64,000 nucleotides of DNA, from NCBI GenBank assembly GCA_007751475.1, contig CP036434.1, positions 806,001 to 870,000 of the forward strand, in the 5' to 3' direction. Positions 45,887 to 54,448 of this stretch are shown piece by piece; the first letter of the stretch is position 1; each line of letters begins with the position of its first letter. The stretch comes from Saltatorellus ferox. Lineage in GTDB: Bacteria; Planctomycetota; UBA1135; GCA-002686595. Position numbers and translations under genes: made by a program. Under the pieces are notes generated by a model. It did no database searches and was not told the origin of the DNA. It saw nothing but the letters and a program-made list of their open reading frames with translations.

Positions 45887-48673
45887 TCAGCGGAACGTGA
45901 TCCTCAGCGCATCCGAGAAGTTCGAGGTGGCTTGACCGGATCCGTTGACGTCCCGGTGCCAGGCCTGGAAGTTCCAGGTCTCGCCCGGCATGACGCTCGC
46001 CGCGCCGAGCGGCGTGGGGATCGCCGAGAGATCGACGTCGAGGAGGAACGTGCCGTTCGCCCCCGAGTTCTGGATCTCGCCCGGTCCCACGAAGCGGCCG
46101 ATCTGGCCGCCGAGGCAGAGCGCACCCTCGGAGCCCGGCACATCGGGGACCAGCGCCGGCGTCTGGCTCGCCAGGAAGAAGCCGAAAACGCTGGCGGGGA
46201 GCTCGGTGACGGAGAGCTCCAGCGCTTGCTGGAAGACCTCGGTCCCGCCGTAGCCCTCGATGGCGCCGACCGATCCTGTGGAGTTCGGAACGGCAAATGC
46301 GCAGTACGTCGAACCGATATCGGTCAGCGACTCGTTCAGAACGACGAGCAGCTGCGCCGCCGTCTCCCCGCCGACCATGAGGTCGAGGTCTCCGTCCTGC
46401 TCCAGGTCGAGCACCTGAACCTCTCCCAGTCGGCGATTGCCGGTGTCGATCGATTCAGGTGCCGCGAACGAGCCGTCGCTCCTGGACTCGAACAGGCTGA
46501 GCAGCAGGCTGCCGGCTCGCCGGAACGCCACGAGATCGTCCCGGCCGTTGCCGTCGGCGTCGAGCGTTCTCAGCGTGTCGGCCTGGGTGGCAGAGGAGCT
46601 CAGAACAGGAATCGAAGACAGGCCTCCGCCAGCGACCCCGAGATACGTCGCGATCTCGGAGCCCAGCGGGAAGAACAGCGCGGCCGACTCAGCGACCGCC
46701 AGATCCATGAGCGCGTCGCCGTCGAAGTCCCCCAGAGCGAAGGACGCAGCTTCCCACGGCAACTGCGCGATCAGCACCCTCGGGCTGAACTGACCGGGGA
46801 AAGAGCCCGGCGTGCTTTCCACTCGATCGCCGGCCACGGTGAGTACGTCGAGCAGGCTGTCCCCGTTCACGTCGACGACCTCGAACTGCGCCGGGGCATC
46901 GAACGGAGCGCCCAGGGTCACCGTCGAGCCGAATCCGCCCCTCTGGTCGTTCTGCGCGTAGAGGATCTGGGTGCCCCCGGCGCGGGCGCCGATCAGGTCC
47001 GGGTAGCCGTCGTAGGTGAGGTCGCGCAGCTCGACGAAGTCGGTATCGGCGGGCCAAACGGCCAGGCTGGTGACGGCCGAGAACTGGCCTTGCCCATCGC
47101 CGAAGACCGCTCCGATGCTGGCGCTGGTTCCGCCGCCCAGGGGTTCGACGAACGCGAGGTCGAGATGACCGTCGCCGTCGATGTCACCGACGGTGGCGCC
47201 ACCCTGCGCCGTTCCGGTCAACGGAGCGATCTCCGCGATCGGCTGCGCGCGAAGGAAGCGACCCTCGCCGTTGTTGAGCTTCACGGCCACCCTCGGGCTC
47301 TCTTGCGTCCGATGAACGACGAGATCCTCGCGTCCGTCTTGATTGAAGTCCGCGACCACGATCGGGCCGTTGCCGTACAGCTCAGAAACGTCGATGACGG
47401 GGGAGAAGCGAGTCGCCCCCGAGCCACCGATCGCCGAGAGGTTGCGATAGACGTGGGCGCCGCTCGACCATGCGTCCGGCTGGTTGCCCGGAAAGACCGA
47501 AAGCCCGACGACGTCCACGAGGGCGTCGCCGTCCAGATCCGCCACGAGCGCTGTATTCACGGGCAGAGGATTCTGGCCGATGCGCTCCCTCAGACCGAAG
47601 GCGCCCGTTCCGTCGTTCAGCTGGGCGTAGACGCCCCGATCCGCGGAGAACGAGGGACTGTCGAGGCTCACGAGATCCGGATCGCCGTCGCCGTCGACGT
47701 CGGCCGCACGGAGCTTGATTGAAAGGGCGGCGGTCAGATTGTTCGTGCCCGGTGCGAAGGTTCCCGCACCTTGATTCAGTGCGACCCGCGTCCGGCCCGT
47801 TCCGCTGGTGGTTCGCAGCGCGGCCGCCAGATCCAGGTCACCGTCCAGGTCCACGTCGAGCATGGCGATGTCGTACACGCTCACCGTGTTGTTGAGGAGA
47901 GGCTGCCTCGTCGATGAGTCGATGGGAAAGCCACTCGTGTTCTCGAACCAGGCGACCGGGTGGTCATAGGTCGGCTGCGTGCTCACGACCCTGCACGCGA
48001 TCACGTCGAGATCGCCGTCGGCGTCGAGGTCGACCAGTCGCGTGCGACCCGTGCGGACGTTGCCCGTGAGAAGCGATGTGGGGTTCGGGAGCTGGCTGCC
48101 GCCCGTGCGCTTGACCCATGCGCCTTCGAAGTTGCCGAGGTTCCCGTCGCCTTGACCAGACTCGAGGACGATGTCGAGGATCCCATCCCCGTCCACGTCG
48201 AGAACCTGCAGGCCCGTGATGTTCGAGTAGCTCGCCACTCCGCCCGTCTCACCCAGGGTGAACCGCGCGTGGCCGTCGTTGTACCAGACCTCGACGCCGT
48301 CGAAGGACTTCAGAAGGACCAGGTCCTGGTCACCATCGCCGTCGAGGTCAGCAGCATCGAGGCCGTGAAGTCTGCGCGGCGATTCGAGCAGCGGCTCCGG
48401 CAGCGCGAAGTCGGTGCCGCCGCGGTTCAGGCTCAGCTGGAGGAACTGGTCGCGCTCGAAGGGGATGCCCGTGGCAGCGGGTCTGCCTCCGAAGATCAGA
48501 TCCCTGGCGCCATCTCCGTCGAAGTCCTCGGCCACCACAAAGACGGGACCGTCCAGGAAGCCGTGCAGGGCGATCGCAGGGCGGAAGCGATCCTGGGGAA
48601 GCAGAGGTAACGGAGCGGCCGCGGGGGCCGAGGCAAGTTTCGTGACCAGAAAGGTCAGTGCAAGAAGGGCCAT
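45887..48673 (-). CDS. Secreted FG-GAP repeat protein with shared YC..NSTG C-terminal domain
   Basis: 928 aa. Signal peptide about 1-20 (ALLALTFLVTKLASA). Fourteen FG-GAP calcium motifs follow (from EDFDGDGARDL to LDLEQDGDLDL), enough for two seven-bladed propellers; several are degenerate (RDLTYDGYPDL, ADLDGDALVDV). The last about 150 residues are a separate domain starting TYCAFAVPNSTGS, with FGFFLASQTP, ALCLGGQIGRFVG and WHRDVNGSGQATSNFSD (quoted in part). The same domain closes the secreted protein at 55537-56811. It is likely a cell-surface or exported protein; the C-terminal domain may serve sorting or attachment. It is monocistronic as far as can be seen. Confidence 0.87.
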   Translation of the reverse strand: MALLALTFLVTKLASAPAAAPLPLLPQDRFRPAIALHGFLDGPVFVVAEDFDGDGARDLIFGGRPAATGIPFERDQFLQLSLNRGGTDFALPEPLLESPRRLHGLDAADLDGDGDQDLVLLKSFDGVEVWYNDGHARFTLGETGGVASYSNITGLQVLDVDGDGILDIVLESGQGDGNLGNFEGAWVKRTGGSQLPNPTSLLTGNVRTGRTRLVDLDADGDLDVIACRVVSTQPTYDHPVAWFENTSGFPIDSSTRQPLLNNTVSVYDIAMLDVDLDGDLDLAAALRTTSGTGRTRVALNQGAGTFAPGTNNLTAALSIKLRAADVDGDGDPDLVSLDSPSFSADRGVYAQLNDGTGAFGLRERIGQNPLPVNTALVADLDGDALVDVVGLSVFPGNQPDAWSSGAHVYRNLSAIGGSGATRFSPVIDVSELYGNGPIVVADFNQDGREDLVVHRTQESPRVAVKLNNGEGRFLRAQPIAEIAPLTGTAQGGATVGDIDGDGHLDLAFVEPLGGGTSASIGAVFGDGQGQFSAVTSLAVWPADTDFVELRDLTYDGYPDLIGARAGGTQILYAQNDQRGGFGSTVTLGAPFDAPAQFEVVDVNGDSLLDVLTVAGDRVESTPGSFPGQFSPRVLIAQLPWEAASFALGDFDGDALMDLAVAESAALFFPLGSEIATYLGVAGGGLSSIPVLSSSATQADTLRTLDADGNGRDDLVAFRRAGSLLLSLFESRSDGSFAAPESIDTGNRRLGEVQVLDLEQDGDLDLMVGGETAAQLLVVLNESLTDIGSTYCAFAVPNSTGSVGAIEGYGGTEVFQQALELSVTELPASVFGFFLASQTPALVPDVPGSEGALCLGGQIGRFVGPGEIQNSGANGTFLLDVDLSAIPTPLGAASVMPGETWNFQAWHRDVNGSGQATSNFSDALRITFR

Positions 48674-48797
48674 GGCGAGAGCAGATCCTGGAGAGAGCCG
48701 AGAGGCGGGCGGGTGAGCGGTCCCACGCTCTAGGGACTCGGCTCACCGCGGTTTCTCGATTCTCCGCCCTGGGAGCTGTTTTCGCCAGTCCGCCCTG

Positions 48798-50120
48798 CTA
48801 CTCGGCGCTGGATCGCGCGGGCAAGCGCTTGATTGCTTCGAGAGCCTCGCGCCCGAAGCGCGACCTCGGCGCCGTCTGCATGGCGATCTGATACTGCTCT
48901 TCGGCCCTTTCAGGATGTCCCGCAGCCAGGGCGATTTCGCCCGCTCGGAAGCGCAAGCGCGCGTTGACGCTCCCGACGGCGAGCGCCTTCGAAATCGTAT
49001 CCCATGCGACCTTGGAGTCGCCAGCCCTGTGCTGCGACCATGCAAGCGCGCTCAGCGTCGGAACGTCGCTGCGACGGCGGGCACGCTTCGAAACGAGCTC
49101 CAGCGCGCGCGCGATCGCCTCAGGGGATCCCACGTGGTCGGTCCAGTACTCGACGAGTTCGAGGTTCGCGTTGTCGACGTTCTCCGACTCGGCGAGCGCT
49201 GCCTTCTCGAATTCGGCGAACATGGTCTCGGCTTCTTCGGTGGCGCCTGCGGCCTCCGTGGCCACGGCGAGTCGATAGAGATTCTCCGGGTGCGACGCCA
49301 CTTCGTAGCGCTTCGCGAGGCGAGTCCGCGCCGACTCGTGATCGCCTTCGGCCTCGAAGATGTCTCCCATCACGCCGAGGGCGTAGTGGTAGTCAGGAAA
49401 GAGGATCAGCGCGCTCCCGGCGTAGTCCTTGGCGGCCTTGGTGTCGCCGCGCTCGAGCTCGAGGTGAGCCAGGTGCGTCAGGATCCAGGCCGCATCTTCC
49501 GCGTCCGAGGGACGCGTCGAGTGGAACGCCGCCAGCATCGCCTCGATCGATCCGCGGATGTCGCCGAACTGCTCGCGCAGGTAGCTGACGCGGGTCATGG
49601 CGATCGGCGTGCCGGGGCGGAGATTGAGCATCCATTGCGCCGCGTTCTCCGCCTCCTCGTAGCGACCGAGTTCCATCGCCGCGTCGACGATGAGTCCGTA
49701 GGTCAGCACGTCGTCCTTGGCGCGCAGATTCAGCGCGAGCGCCGCCGTGTACGCGTCCTGGAATTCATGGCGGCCCAGCTGGTTCCAGATCTGCATCCGG
49801 AGCGCAGCGAAGTCGTCTGGCGCCAGCTCGAGCGCCTTCACGAGTTCTTCGTCCGATCGGTCGTACCATTCCGGTCCAGCGGTCTCCCGCGCACGCCGTG
49901 AGTAGGCGGTCGCCAGCGCCACGTGCTTCGCCGCGCTGGGCTCCCCGCTGTTCAGCGCGGTCCTGGCCACTTCGATGGCATCGCTGGCCGGTGTGCTCGT
50001 CGCTTCGACGGGCGCGGGCGCGCTCGAAGGAGGCGCTTGCGCGGTCGCACCGTACAGGGTGATCGGAACGGCGAGGGCGCAGGCGGCGCTGAGCGCGGAG
50101 GAGAAGGTGAGGAATGTCAT
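48798..50120 (-). CDS. Exported TPR-repeat protein
   Basis: 440 aa. Signal peptide about 1-28 (FSSALSAACALAVPITLYGATA, quoted in part), then a Pro/Ala linker and about eight TPR-like helical pairs through to the end (for example SDEELVKALELAPDDFAAL, YEEAENAAQWMLNLRPG, ERAEEQYQIAMQTAPRS). No enzyme domain. It is downstream of the DUF4331 gene on the same strand with a 48-base gap, so the two probably form an operon, and its product is likely a periplasmic partner of the DUF4331 protein. Confidence 0.85.
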   Translation of the reverse strand: MTFLTFSSALSAACALAVPITLYGATAQAPPSSAPAPVEATSTPASDAIEVARTALNSGEPSAAKHVALATAYSRRARETAGPEWYDRSDEELVKALELAPDDFAALRMQIWNQLGRHEFQDAYTAALALNLRAKDDVLTYGLIVDAAMELGRYEEAENAAQWMLNLRPGTPIAMTRVSYLREQFGDIRGSIEAMLAAFHSTRPSDAEDAAWILTHLAHLELERGDTKAAKDYAGSALILFPDYHYALGVMGDIFEAEGDHESARTRLAKRYEVASHPENLYRLAVATEAAGATEEAETMFAEFEKAALAESENVDNANLELVEYWTDHVGSPEAIARALELVSKRARRRSDVPTLSALAWSQHRAGDSKVAWDTISKALAVGSVNARLRFRAGEIALAAGHPERAEEQYQIAMQTAPRSRFGREALEAIKRLPARSSAE

Positions 50121-50168
50121 GGTTCGGCTCTCGGTGGGTGTGAAGAAGATCGTGAAGGCGCGGGGCGA

Positions 50169-51767
50169 TCAGTCGCGAACGCCAGCGCCGACTTCACCCG
50201 GGTCGAGGTGACGGCGGTTGCGGCCGCTCGGGCACGACTGCATGTAGGGGAACTGCGAGCGGTAGCCGCCCTGGTTCCACATCACGCCATCGCCGAGGCG
50301 ACCGTTGACGTCGGCGTTGTAGCCGCTGAACGGCGCGGCGAGCACGCCGCCGACGACGACGCGGAGGGCGATGTCGGTCACGTCGTCGATCGGTCGGCGA
50401 CCGTTCGGGAAGCCGGCGTTGTCACCGGCGAGAACGGCCATGCGCTTTTGCTGGGCCGGCGGCGTCGCGGAAACGCCGGTGTTGAGGCGCAGAAGGTCTG
50501 CGACGGGGCCGCTTGGCGTACCCGCTGCGGCGATCGGTGGCGCGTAGGTCACGAGGGGCAAGAGGTCGGTGCGCGGAGCGGCCGGGACCGCGAGCGCGCC
50601 GCCGTACAGCGCCTCGACGACGCCCACGATCGGCGGATCGAGGAAGTAGCCTGCGAACTGCATGTCGTTGAGCGGCTCGTCCATGCTGAAGCGGTCCTTG
50701 TTGCCGATGCCGATGATGAGCTCGTTGATGAGCGGGTTGCCGACGCGCTGGATCTGGCTCCAGGCGCCGCTGTTCACCGCGGGATTCGGTGCGCTTCGCA
50801 CGGTCATGCGCTGGCGCGAGGTCGTGCCCCAGACGCCGATCGTGGCCTCGGGGGAAGTCGGAGCCATGACCATGCCGGTCGACGTCAGCATCGCGATCGG
50901 AACCTCGATCGCGATCGAGTTGACCGCGAAGCCCGAGACCATGTCAGGGGCGAGGTTCTGATTGACGACCACGTCTTCGAAGCTCGTGAGGACGCCGGGA
51001 ATGCCGCTGCGCAGCGTGCGGAAGTTCGCGGTATCGAACGCCGCACCGAGGTCGATGTAGAACGGATCGTCCACGGTGCCGGCGAAGACCGAGATGCCGC
51101 CGTTCGCCGTGTAGGTGGCCTCCTGGAACAACGACTCGTAGTTCATCGTGCGCGGGCCGACGTTGGCCGGGCACGCGTAGAACGGTGCGCCGGAGCCGCC
51201 GGTGATCGGCGTCACGTTGCCTGTTGCGACGTCGAGCATGTCGACCGTGTAGCTCTGGCGAAGGTTGAGGCCCGCGCTCTGGAAGCTGGTGATCTGCGGC
51301 GGGACGACGGCCGCGCCAGTCGTGGGATTCGCAGCGCCGTTCGCGCCGATGCCGGCCACGGCGGTGTAGAGGTCCGGGATCCGGTACTCGGTCGTGAAGC
51401 GGAACTGGAAGACGACGTCCGCGATGGCGTCGTGGTCGTTGTCGATCTTGATCTCGTAGAGGATCGCGGGATCGAAGGGGAAGAGCGTCGGCCCGTTCGC
51501 GGGTTCGAGGAACGGATCCACGTTCAGAATCATTGTCACCTTCTCAGGGGTTTCCCCCGCGACCTGCTGGCTGTCGTAGCTCACGAACGCGTACAGGTCG
51601 GTGATGTCCGCCTTGTGATCGAGGGCGGTGATGGGGGCCTCGCGGTGGTTGGAGGCGCTGGCGGTCCAGGCGCCCATGACGCCAATAGCGCCTGCGCCGA
51701 GGGCTGCAGCCCCGAATAGAGGCCTTGGGAAGGAGAGGCGTGATGGGTCGATGGGACGTGGTTTCAT
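50169..51767 (-). CDS. DUF4331-family secreted protein
   Basis: 532 aa. The N-terminus has a basic region, hydrophobic core FGAAALGAGAIGVMGAW and then SASNHREAPITALD, where the SNHREAP motif is the family hallmark, found right after the export signal. Further family features are the KADITDLYAF stretch, IYEI-type strand LYEIKIDNDHD and a C-terminal part with GRRPIDDVTDIALR. Function is unknown; members are predicted secreted and occur in bacteria beside ECF sigma factors. Here it is divergent from the sigma/ChrR-like pair across a 277-base region, which suggests it belongs to that regulon. Confidence 0.9.
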   Translation of the reverse strand: MKPRPIDPSRLSFPRPLFGAAALGAGAIGVMGAWTASASNHREAPITALDHKADITDLYAFVSYDSQQVAGETPEKVTMILNVDPFLEPANGPTLFPFDPAILYEIKIDNDHDAIADVVFQFRFTTEYRIPDLYTAVAGIGANGAANPTTGAAVVPPQITSFQSAGLNLRQSYTVDMLDVATGNVTPITGGSGAPFYACPANVGPRTMNYESLFQEATYTANGGISVFAGTVDDPFYIDLGAAFDTANFRTLRSGIPGVLTSFEDVVVNQNLAPDMVSGFAVNSIAIEVPIAMLTSTGMVMAPTSPEATIGVWGTTSRQRMTVRSAPNPAVNSGAWSQIQRVGNPLINELIIGIGNKDRFSMDEPLNDMQFAGYFLDPPIVGVVEALYGGALAVPAAPRTDLLPLVTYAPPIAAAGTPSGPVADLLRLNTGVSATPPAQQKRMAVLAGDNAGFPNGRRPIDDVTDIALRVVVGGVLAAPFSGYNADVNGRLGDGVMWNQGGYRSQFPYMQSCPSGRNRRHLDPGEVGAGVRD

Positions 51768-51923
51768 GGTCAGGAATCAGGCGCCGAAGTGTGGAGCGAG
51801 GAAGGAGGAACGATTCGGTTCGCTGTCGGACCGTTCACCGTCGGTACGGAACGAACTGATTTCTGGATTTGCGTTTATCCCGACTTAATCGACGTGTGCT
51901 CTCTGAGCCTCGGCTCGTCCCCG

Positions 51924-51995
51924 GTGCGCAGCACCTGTAGCCATCCAGTGCGCAGCATCTGCAGCAATCCAGTGCGCAGCACCCGTAGCAACCCG
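51924..51995 (+). repeat. Three 24-bp direct repeats upstream of sigma factor gene
   Basis: Units start at 51924, 51948 and 51972, all with GTGCGCAGCA at the left end and CAxCC(A) at the right, differing at a few positions. A partial fourth (GCAGCGC) follows. The array ends 49 bases before the sigma factor ATG and 157 bases from the divergent DUF4331 start. It could be an operator array or a slippage product; the repeats are not in the sigma reading frame. Confidence 0.75.
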
Positions 51996-52044
51996 CAGCG
52001 CTTGCGCCGCTTCCTCCTCTCCCTACTCACTGCTCCCGTTCGTC

Positions 52045-52608
52045 ATGGTTTTCGTCCAGAGTCTTCAATCGCTCGACAGCGATGTGCTTCGCACCGCACA
52101 CGGCGATCGGCGCGCCTTCCAGAACGTCTACGATGCGACCCACGAGAAGGTTTCCCGCGCGGTCCGTCGCCTGGTACGAGATGAGTGCATGTCGGACGAA
52201 GTCGTCACCGATACCTATCTTCAGGCTTGGCGCAACGCCGCGAAGTACGTGCCCGGCCGATCGAGCGTGCAGAGCTGGCTTCTGATGATGGCGCGCTGCC
52301 GAGCCATGGATGCCTTGAGACGCCAGGCCCGAATTCGTGGTCGTCGCGCCCCCATCGAGGCTGCGGCGGACGTCTGCAGCGACGAGCCCGAGACCGAGCC
52401 AGCAGAGGCGCGCGAAATGGCGACGATCATCGCTGAGTACATCAAGGCGCTTCCGCGGAAGCAGCGAGAGGCTATTCAGGCGGCGTTCTTCGACGGGCGC
52501 ACTCACTCTGAGGTTGCTGCTTACCTCGATCAGCCGCTAGGCACCATCAAGACGCGGATCCGGCTCGGTCTCGCGAGCCTCAGGCGCGGGCTCGAAGGTC
52601 GCGGTTGA
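52045..52608 (+). CDS. ECF-type RNA polymerase sigma factor
   Basis: 187 aa, typical ECF length. Region 2 about 20-90 (RAFQNVYDATHEKV, SDEVVTDTYLQAW, SVQSWLLMMARCRAMDALRR, quoted in parts) and region 4 about 125-180 (YIKALPRKQREAI, THSEVAAYLDQPLGTIKTRI). The DEVVTDTYLQAW stretch resembles RpoE-like ECF factors that pair with ChrR-type anti-sigma proteins, and the gene 75 bases downstream indeed encodes a ChrR-like cupin. It probably autoregulates and drives the divergent DUF4331/TPR genes. The start follows the 24-bp repeat array. Confidence 0.9.
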   Translation: MVFVQSLQSLDSDVLRTAHGDRRAFQNVYDATHEKVSRAVRRLVRDECMSDEVVTDTYLQAWRNAAKYVPGRSSVQSWLLMMARCRAMDALRRQARIRGRRAPIEAAADVCSDEPETEPAEAREMATIIAEYIKALPRKQREAIQAAFFDGRTHSEVAAYLDQPLGTIKTRIRLGLASLRRGLEGRG

Positions 52609-52683
52609 GAAAACGTTGAGACGAACTTCATTTCCCGGGGGTTTTCACACGTCCATCTGGGATCCCCGGCGTACTCATGGGGT

Positions 52684-53166
52684 ATGAGCGACGATCGGAC
52701 AGGTGGGAAGCGAGTAGGGGGAACTCCCTGGGATCGGATTCGCTCCCAGCTCGATGGCGATGAGCAGCTCGACGCAGAGCTCACCCGCATGGTCGTGGAG
52801 TCGTCGCTGCCCGCCGGAGCGGTTGTCGTCCGCGCGCAATCGTCGGACTGGTTACCGACGGGCGTCCCTGGCGTGCGCTGCAAGATCCTGGCCGGCCCGG
52901 GAAGCGGCCGGTCGGACGGCAAGGACGGTGAAGAGCCCTCGCGTCGTGTACTCCTGATGTCGGTGGATGCTGGCGCGGTCTATCCGGGCCACGAGCATCC
53001 TGACGTGGAGGAGACCTTTGTACTCAGCGGCGATCTGCGCGTCGGAGATCTCTGTCTCGGCCCGGGCGACTTCCAGAGCCTGCCCGGAGGCTCGTTCCAC
53101 CCGCCGCAGACGAGCGAGGCAGGCTGCCTCTGCCTCGTCATCTGCTCTCCCCATCAGAAGCGCTGA
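52684..53166 (+). CDS. ChrR-like cupin protein (probable anti-sigma partner)
   Basis: 160 aa. The cupin domain fills about 50-155: WLPTGVPGVRCKIL, then metal motif HEHPDVEE (His, His, Glu about 103-110), GDLRVGDLCLGPGDF, and the last His in GSFHPPQTSEAGC. These match the C-terminal cupin of ChrR, the anti-sigma factor of the singlet-oxygen sigma factor of Rhodobacter. The N-terminal zinc-binding anti-sigma domain of ChrR (HxxxCxxC) is not visible; the first 45 residues are short and acidic. Either the domain is highly diverged or sigma binding uses another surface. It is the second gene after the ECF sigma factor. Confidence 0.82.
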   Translation: MSDDRTGGKRVGGTPWDRIRSQLDGDEQLDAELTRMVVESSLPAGAVVVRAQSSDWLPTGVPGVRCKILAGPGSGRSDGKDGEEPSRRVLLMSVDAGAVYPGHEHPDVEETFVLSGDLRVGDLCLGPGDFQSLPGGSFHPPQTSEAGCLCLVICSPHQKR

Positions 53167-53185
53167 GCAGAGCCAGCTCTTCCGA

Positions 53186-54334
53186 TCAGGAACGAAGCGC
53201 CGCGACGATCTGTCCGTCGGTCGGCATCTCTTCCTGCGGGAGCACGTGAACGTCCGCGCCGTGCATGGAGGCCAGGCAAGCGGCCTCATCGAGCAGGTCG
53301 TCGAAGTGAGAATCGGAAGCATGCGCGAGCTTGACCTTGCCGGTCACCGCATCGAACTGACCGAGCACTTCGCGATCTGACGCGACGAAGAGCGTGCTCA
53401 CGCGACCCTGGTGGGCGGCGTTGAGCACACCGGTCAGGTTGGCGGTGCCGCGATCGTTGCCGACGCCGGCGAGCACGCGGTCGCGAGCGGCGCTGTGCTG
53501 GTCGTCCCAGTAGTGGCTGGCGATCTTCCAGCCCTGCGCGCGGAGAGCTTCGGGCTCGATTCGGTCGCAGTTTCCGTGGATCGCCATTTCGCAGAGCTTC
53601 GGATCCCTCGACCCCTTCCGATACGCTGCGACGTCACGCTCGGTGGCGGCGAGGATGAGCCAGAGCGGCGACTTCTGCTGCGCGCGCCTTCGATCGATGA
53701 CCTTGGCCACCTCGTGAGCGAATCGGTCGAGGTCGTCCGAGCGACGGTCCGAAAGCCCCGCGCTGCTGTGCTGGGTCATGGCGGGCTGCTTGCCGCTGCC
53801 CTTCGGCGCGCCGGAGACCGAGTGGGATTGGACCTGCTCTTCGAAGTCGTGGAAGCGCAGGAACTCGTTGATGTCCGCGGGAATGCCTTCGATCTCCAGC
53901 TGCTGGATGTGCGATGCGTCGCCATGGAAGTAACGGATCGCGCCGCGGCTGAAGGCGAGGAGTTCGAACGCCGGGCTGTTCGCCACGTGTATGGCGTGCT
54001 TGAGATGGAAGCGGCTGGAAACGTGCGCGCACTCCGGCAGGTCGAACGGAAGTCGCCACTCCTCCTGGATGGTGGGTGACCAGAGGAGCATCAGTCCATG
54101 ACGCTGGTGCTGCCAGAAGTCGTCGTCCTCCACAAAGGAGCGGAACCACTCCATGGCGGCCGCCTTGCCAGGCGTGCCGTCCTCCAGCTCGCTTTCCACT
54201 CGCCGGACGAGATTCTTGAGTCGGGTGGGACCCTGTCGCGTGTCTCCGCCACTCTGGGCGGTCGGCATCGTGACCGTGATGCACGGGGTTTCGCGATGGG
54301 CAAGAAGTACGTTCAGTCGATCGTGATTAACCAT
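53186..54334 (-). CDS. BaeRF family 3-like protein (archaeo-eukaryotic release factor fold)
   Basis: 382 aa from the ATG at 54334. It matches the bacterial eRF1-like family 3 by layout: an N-terminal PCITVTMPTAQ strand, a helical region with LKNLVRRVESEL, DDFWQHQRHGLMLLWSP, a central domain with FELLAFSRGAIRYFHGD (quoted in part) and a C-terminal L7Ae/eRF1-like domain with VSTLFVASDREVLGQF. The GGQ peptide-release motif is not seen. Family proteins are proposed to act on stalled ribosomes; this is not shown for family 3. It is convergent with the ChrR-like gene (19 bases) and upstream of nothing on its strand but the haloperoxidase gene region. Confidence 0.75.
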   Translation of the reverse strand: MVNHDRLNVLLAHRETPCITVTMPTAQSGGDTRQGPTRLKNLVRRVESELEDGTPGKAAAMEWFRSFVEDDDFWQHQRHGLMLLWSPTIQEEWRLPFDLPECAHVSSRFHLKHAIHVANSPAFELLAFSRGAIRYFHGDASHIQQLEIEGIPADINEFLRFHDFEEQVQSHSVSGAPKGSGKQPAMTQHSSAGLSDRRSDDLDRFAHEVAKVIDRRRAQQKSPLWLILAATERDVAAYRKGSRDPKLCEMAIHGNCDRIEPEALRAQGWKIASHYWDDQHSAARDRVLAGVGNDRGTANLTGVLNAAHQGRVSTLFVASDREVLGQFDAVTGKVKLAHASDSHFDDLLDEAACLASMHGADVHVLPQEEMPTDGQIVAALRS

Positions 54335-54448
54335 GCATGCAAGAGACCAGCAAGCCCTCACGGGAGGGTCGAGCCGGTCTCAAATGGCGCTCATGTGCCC
54401 ATCGGCGGCTCCGGGAGTTTCGTCCGGGAGCAGGCGGTACCGATGGGA

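Noticed and set aside
45857..47722. Plus-strand frame of 621 codons opposite the second FG-GAP protein
   Set aside because: Same artefact of FG-GAP repeats read backwards.
51924..51995. 24-bp repeats as a CRISPR array
   Set aside because: Repeats are directly adjacent with no spacers, only three copies, and no cas genes are near.
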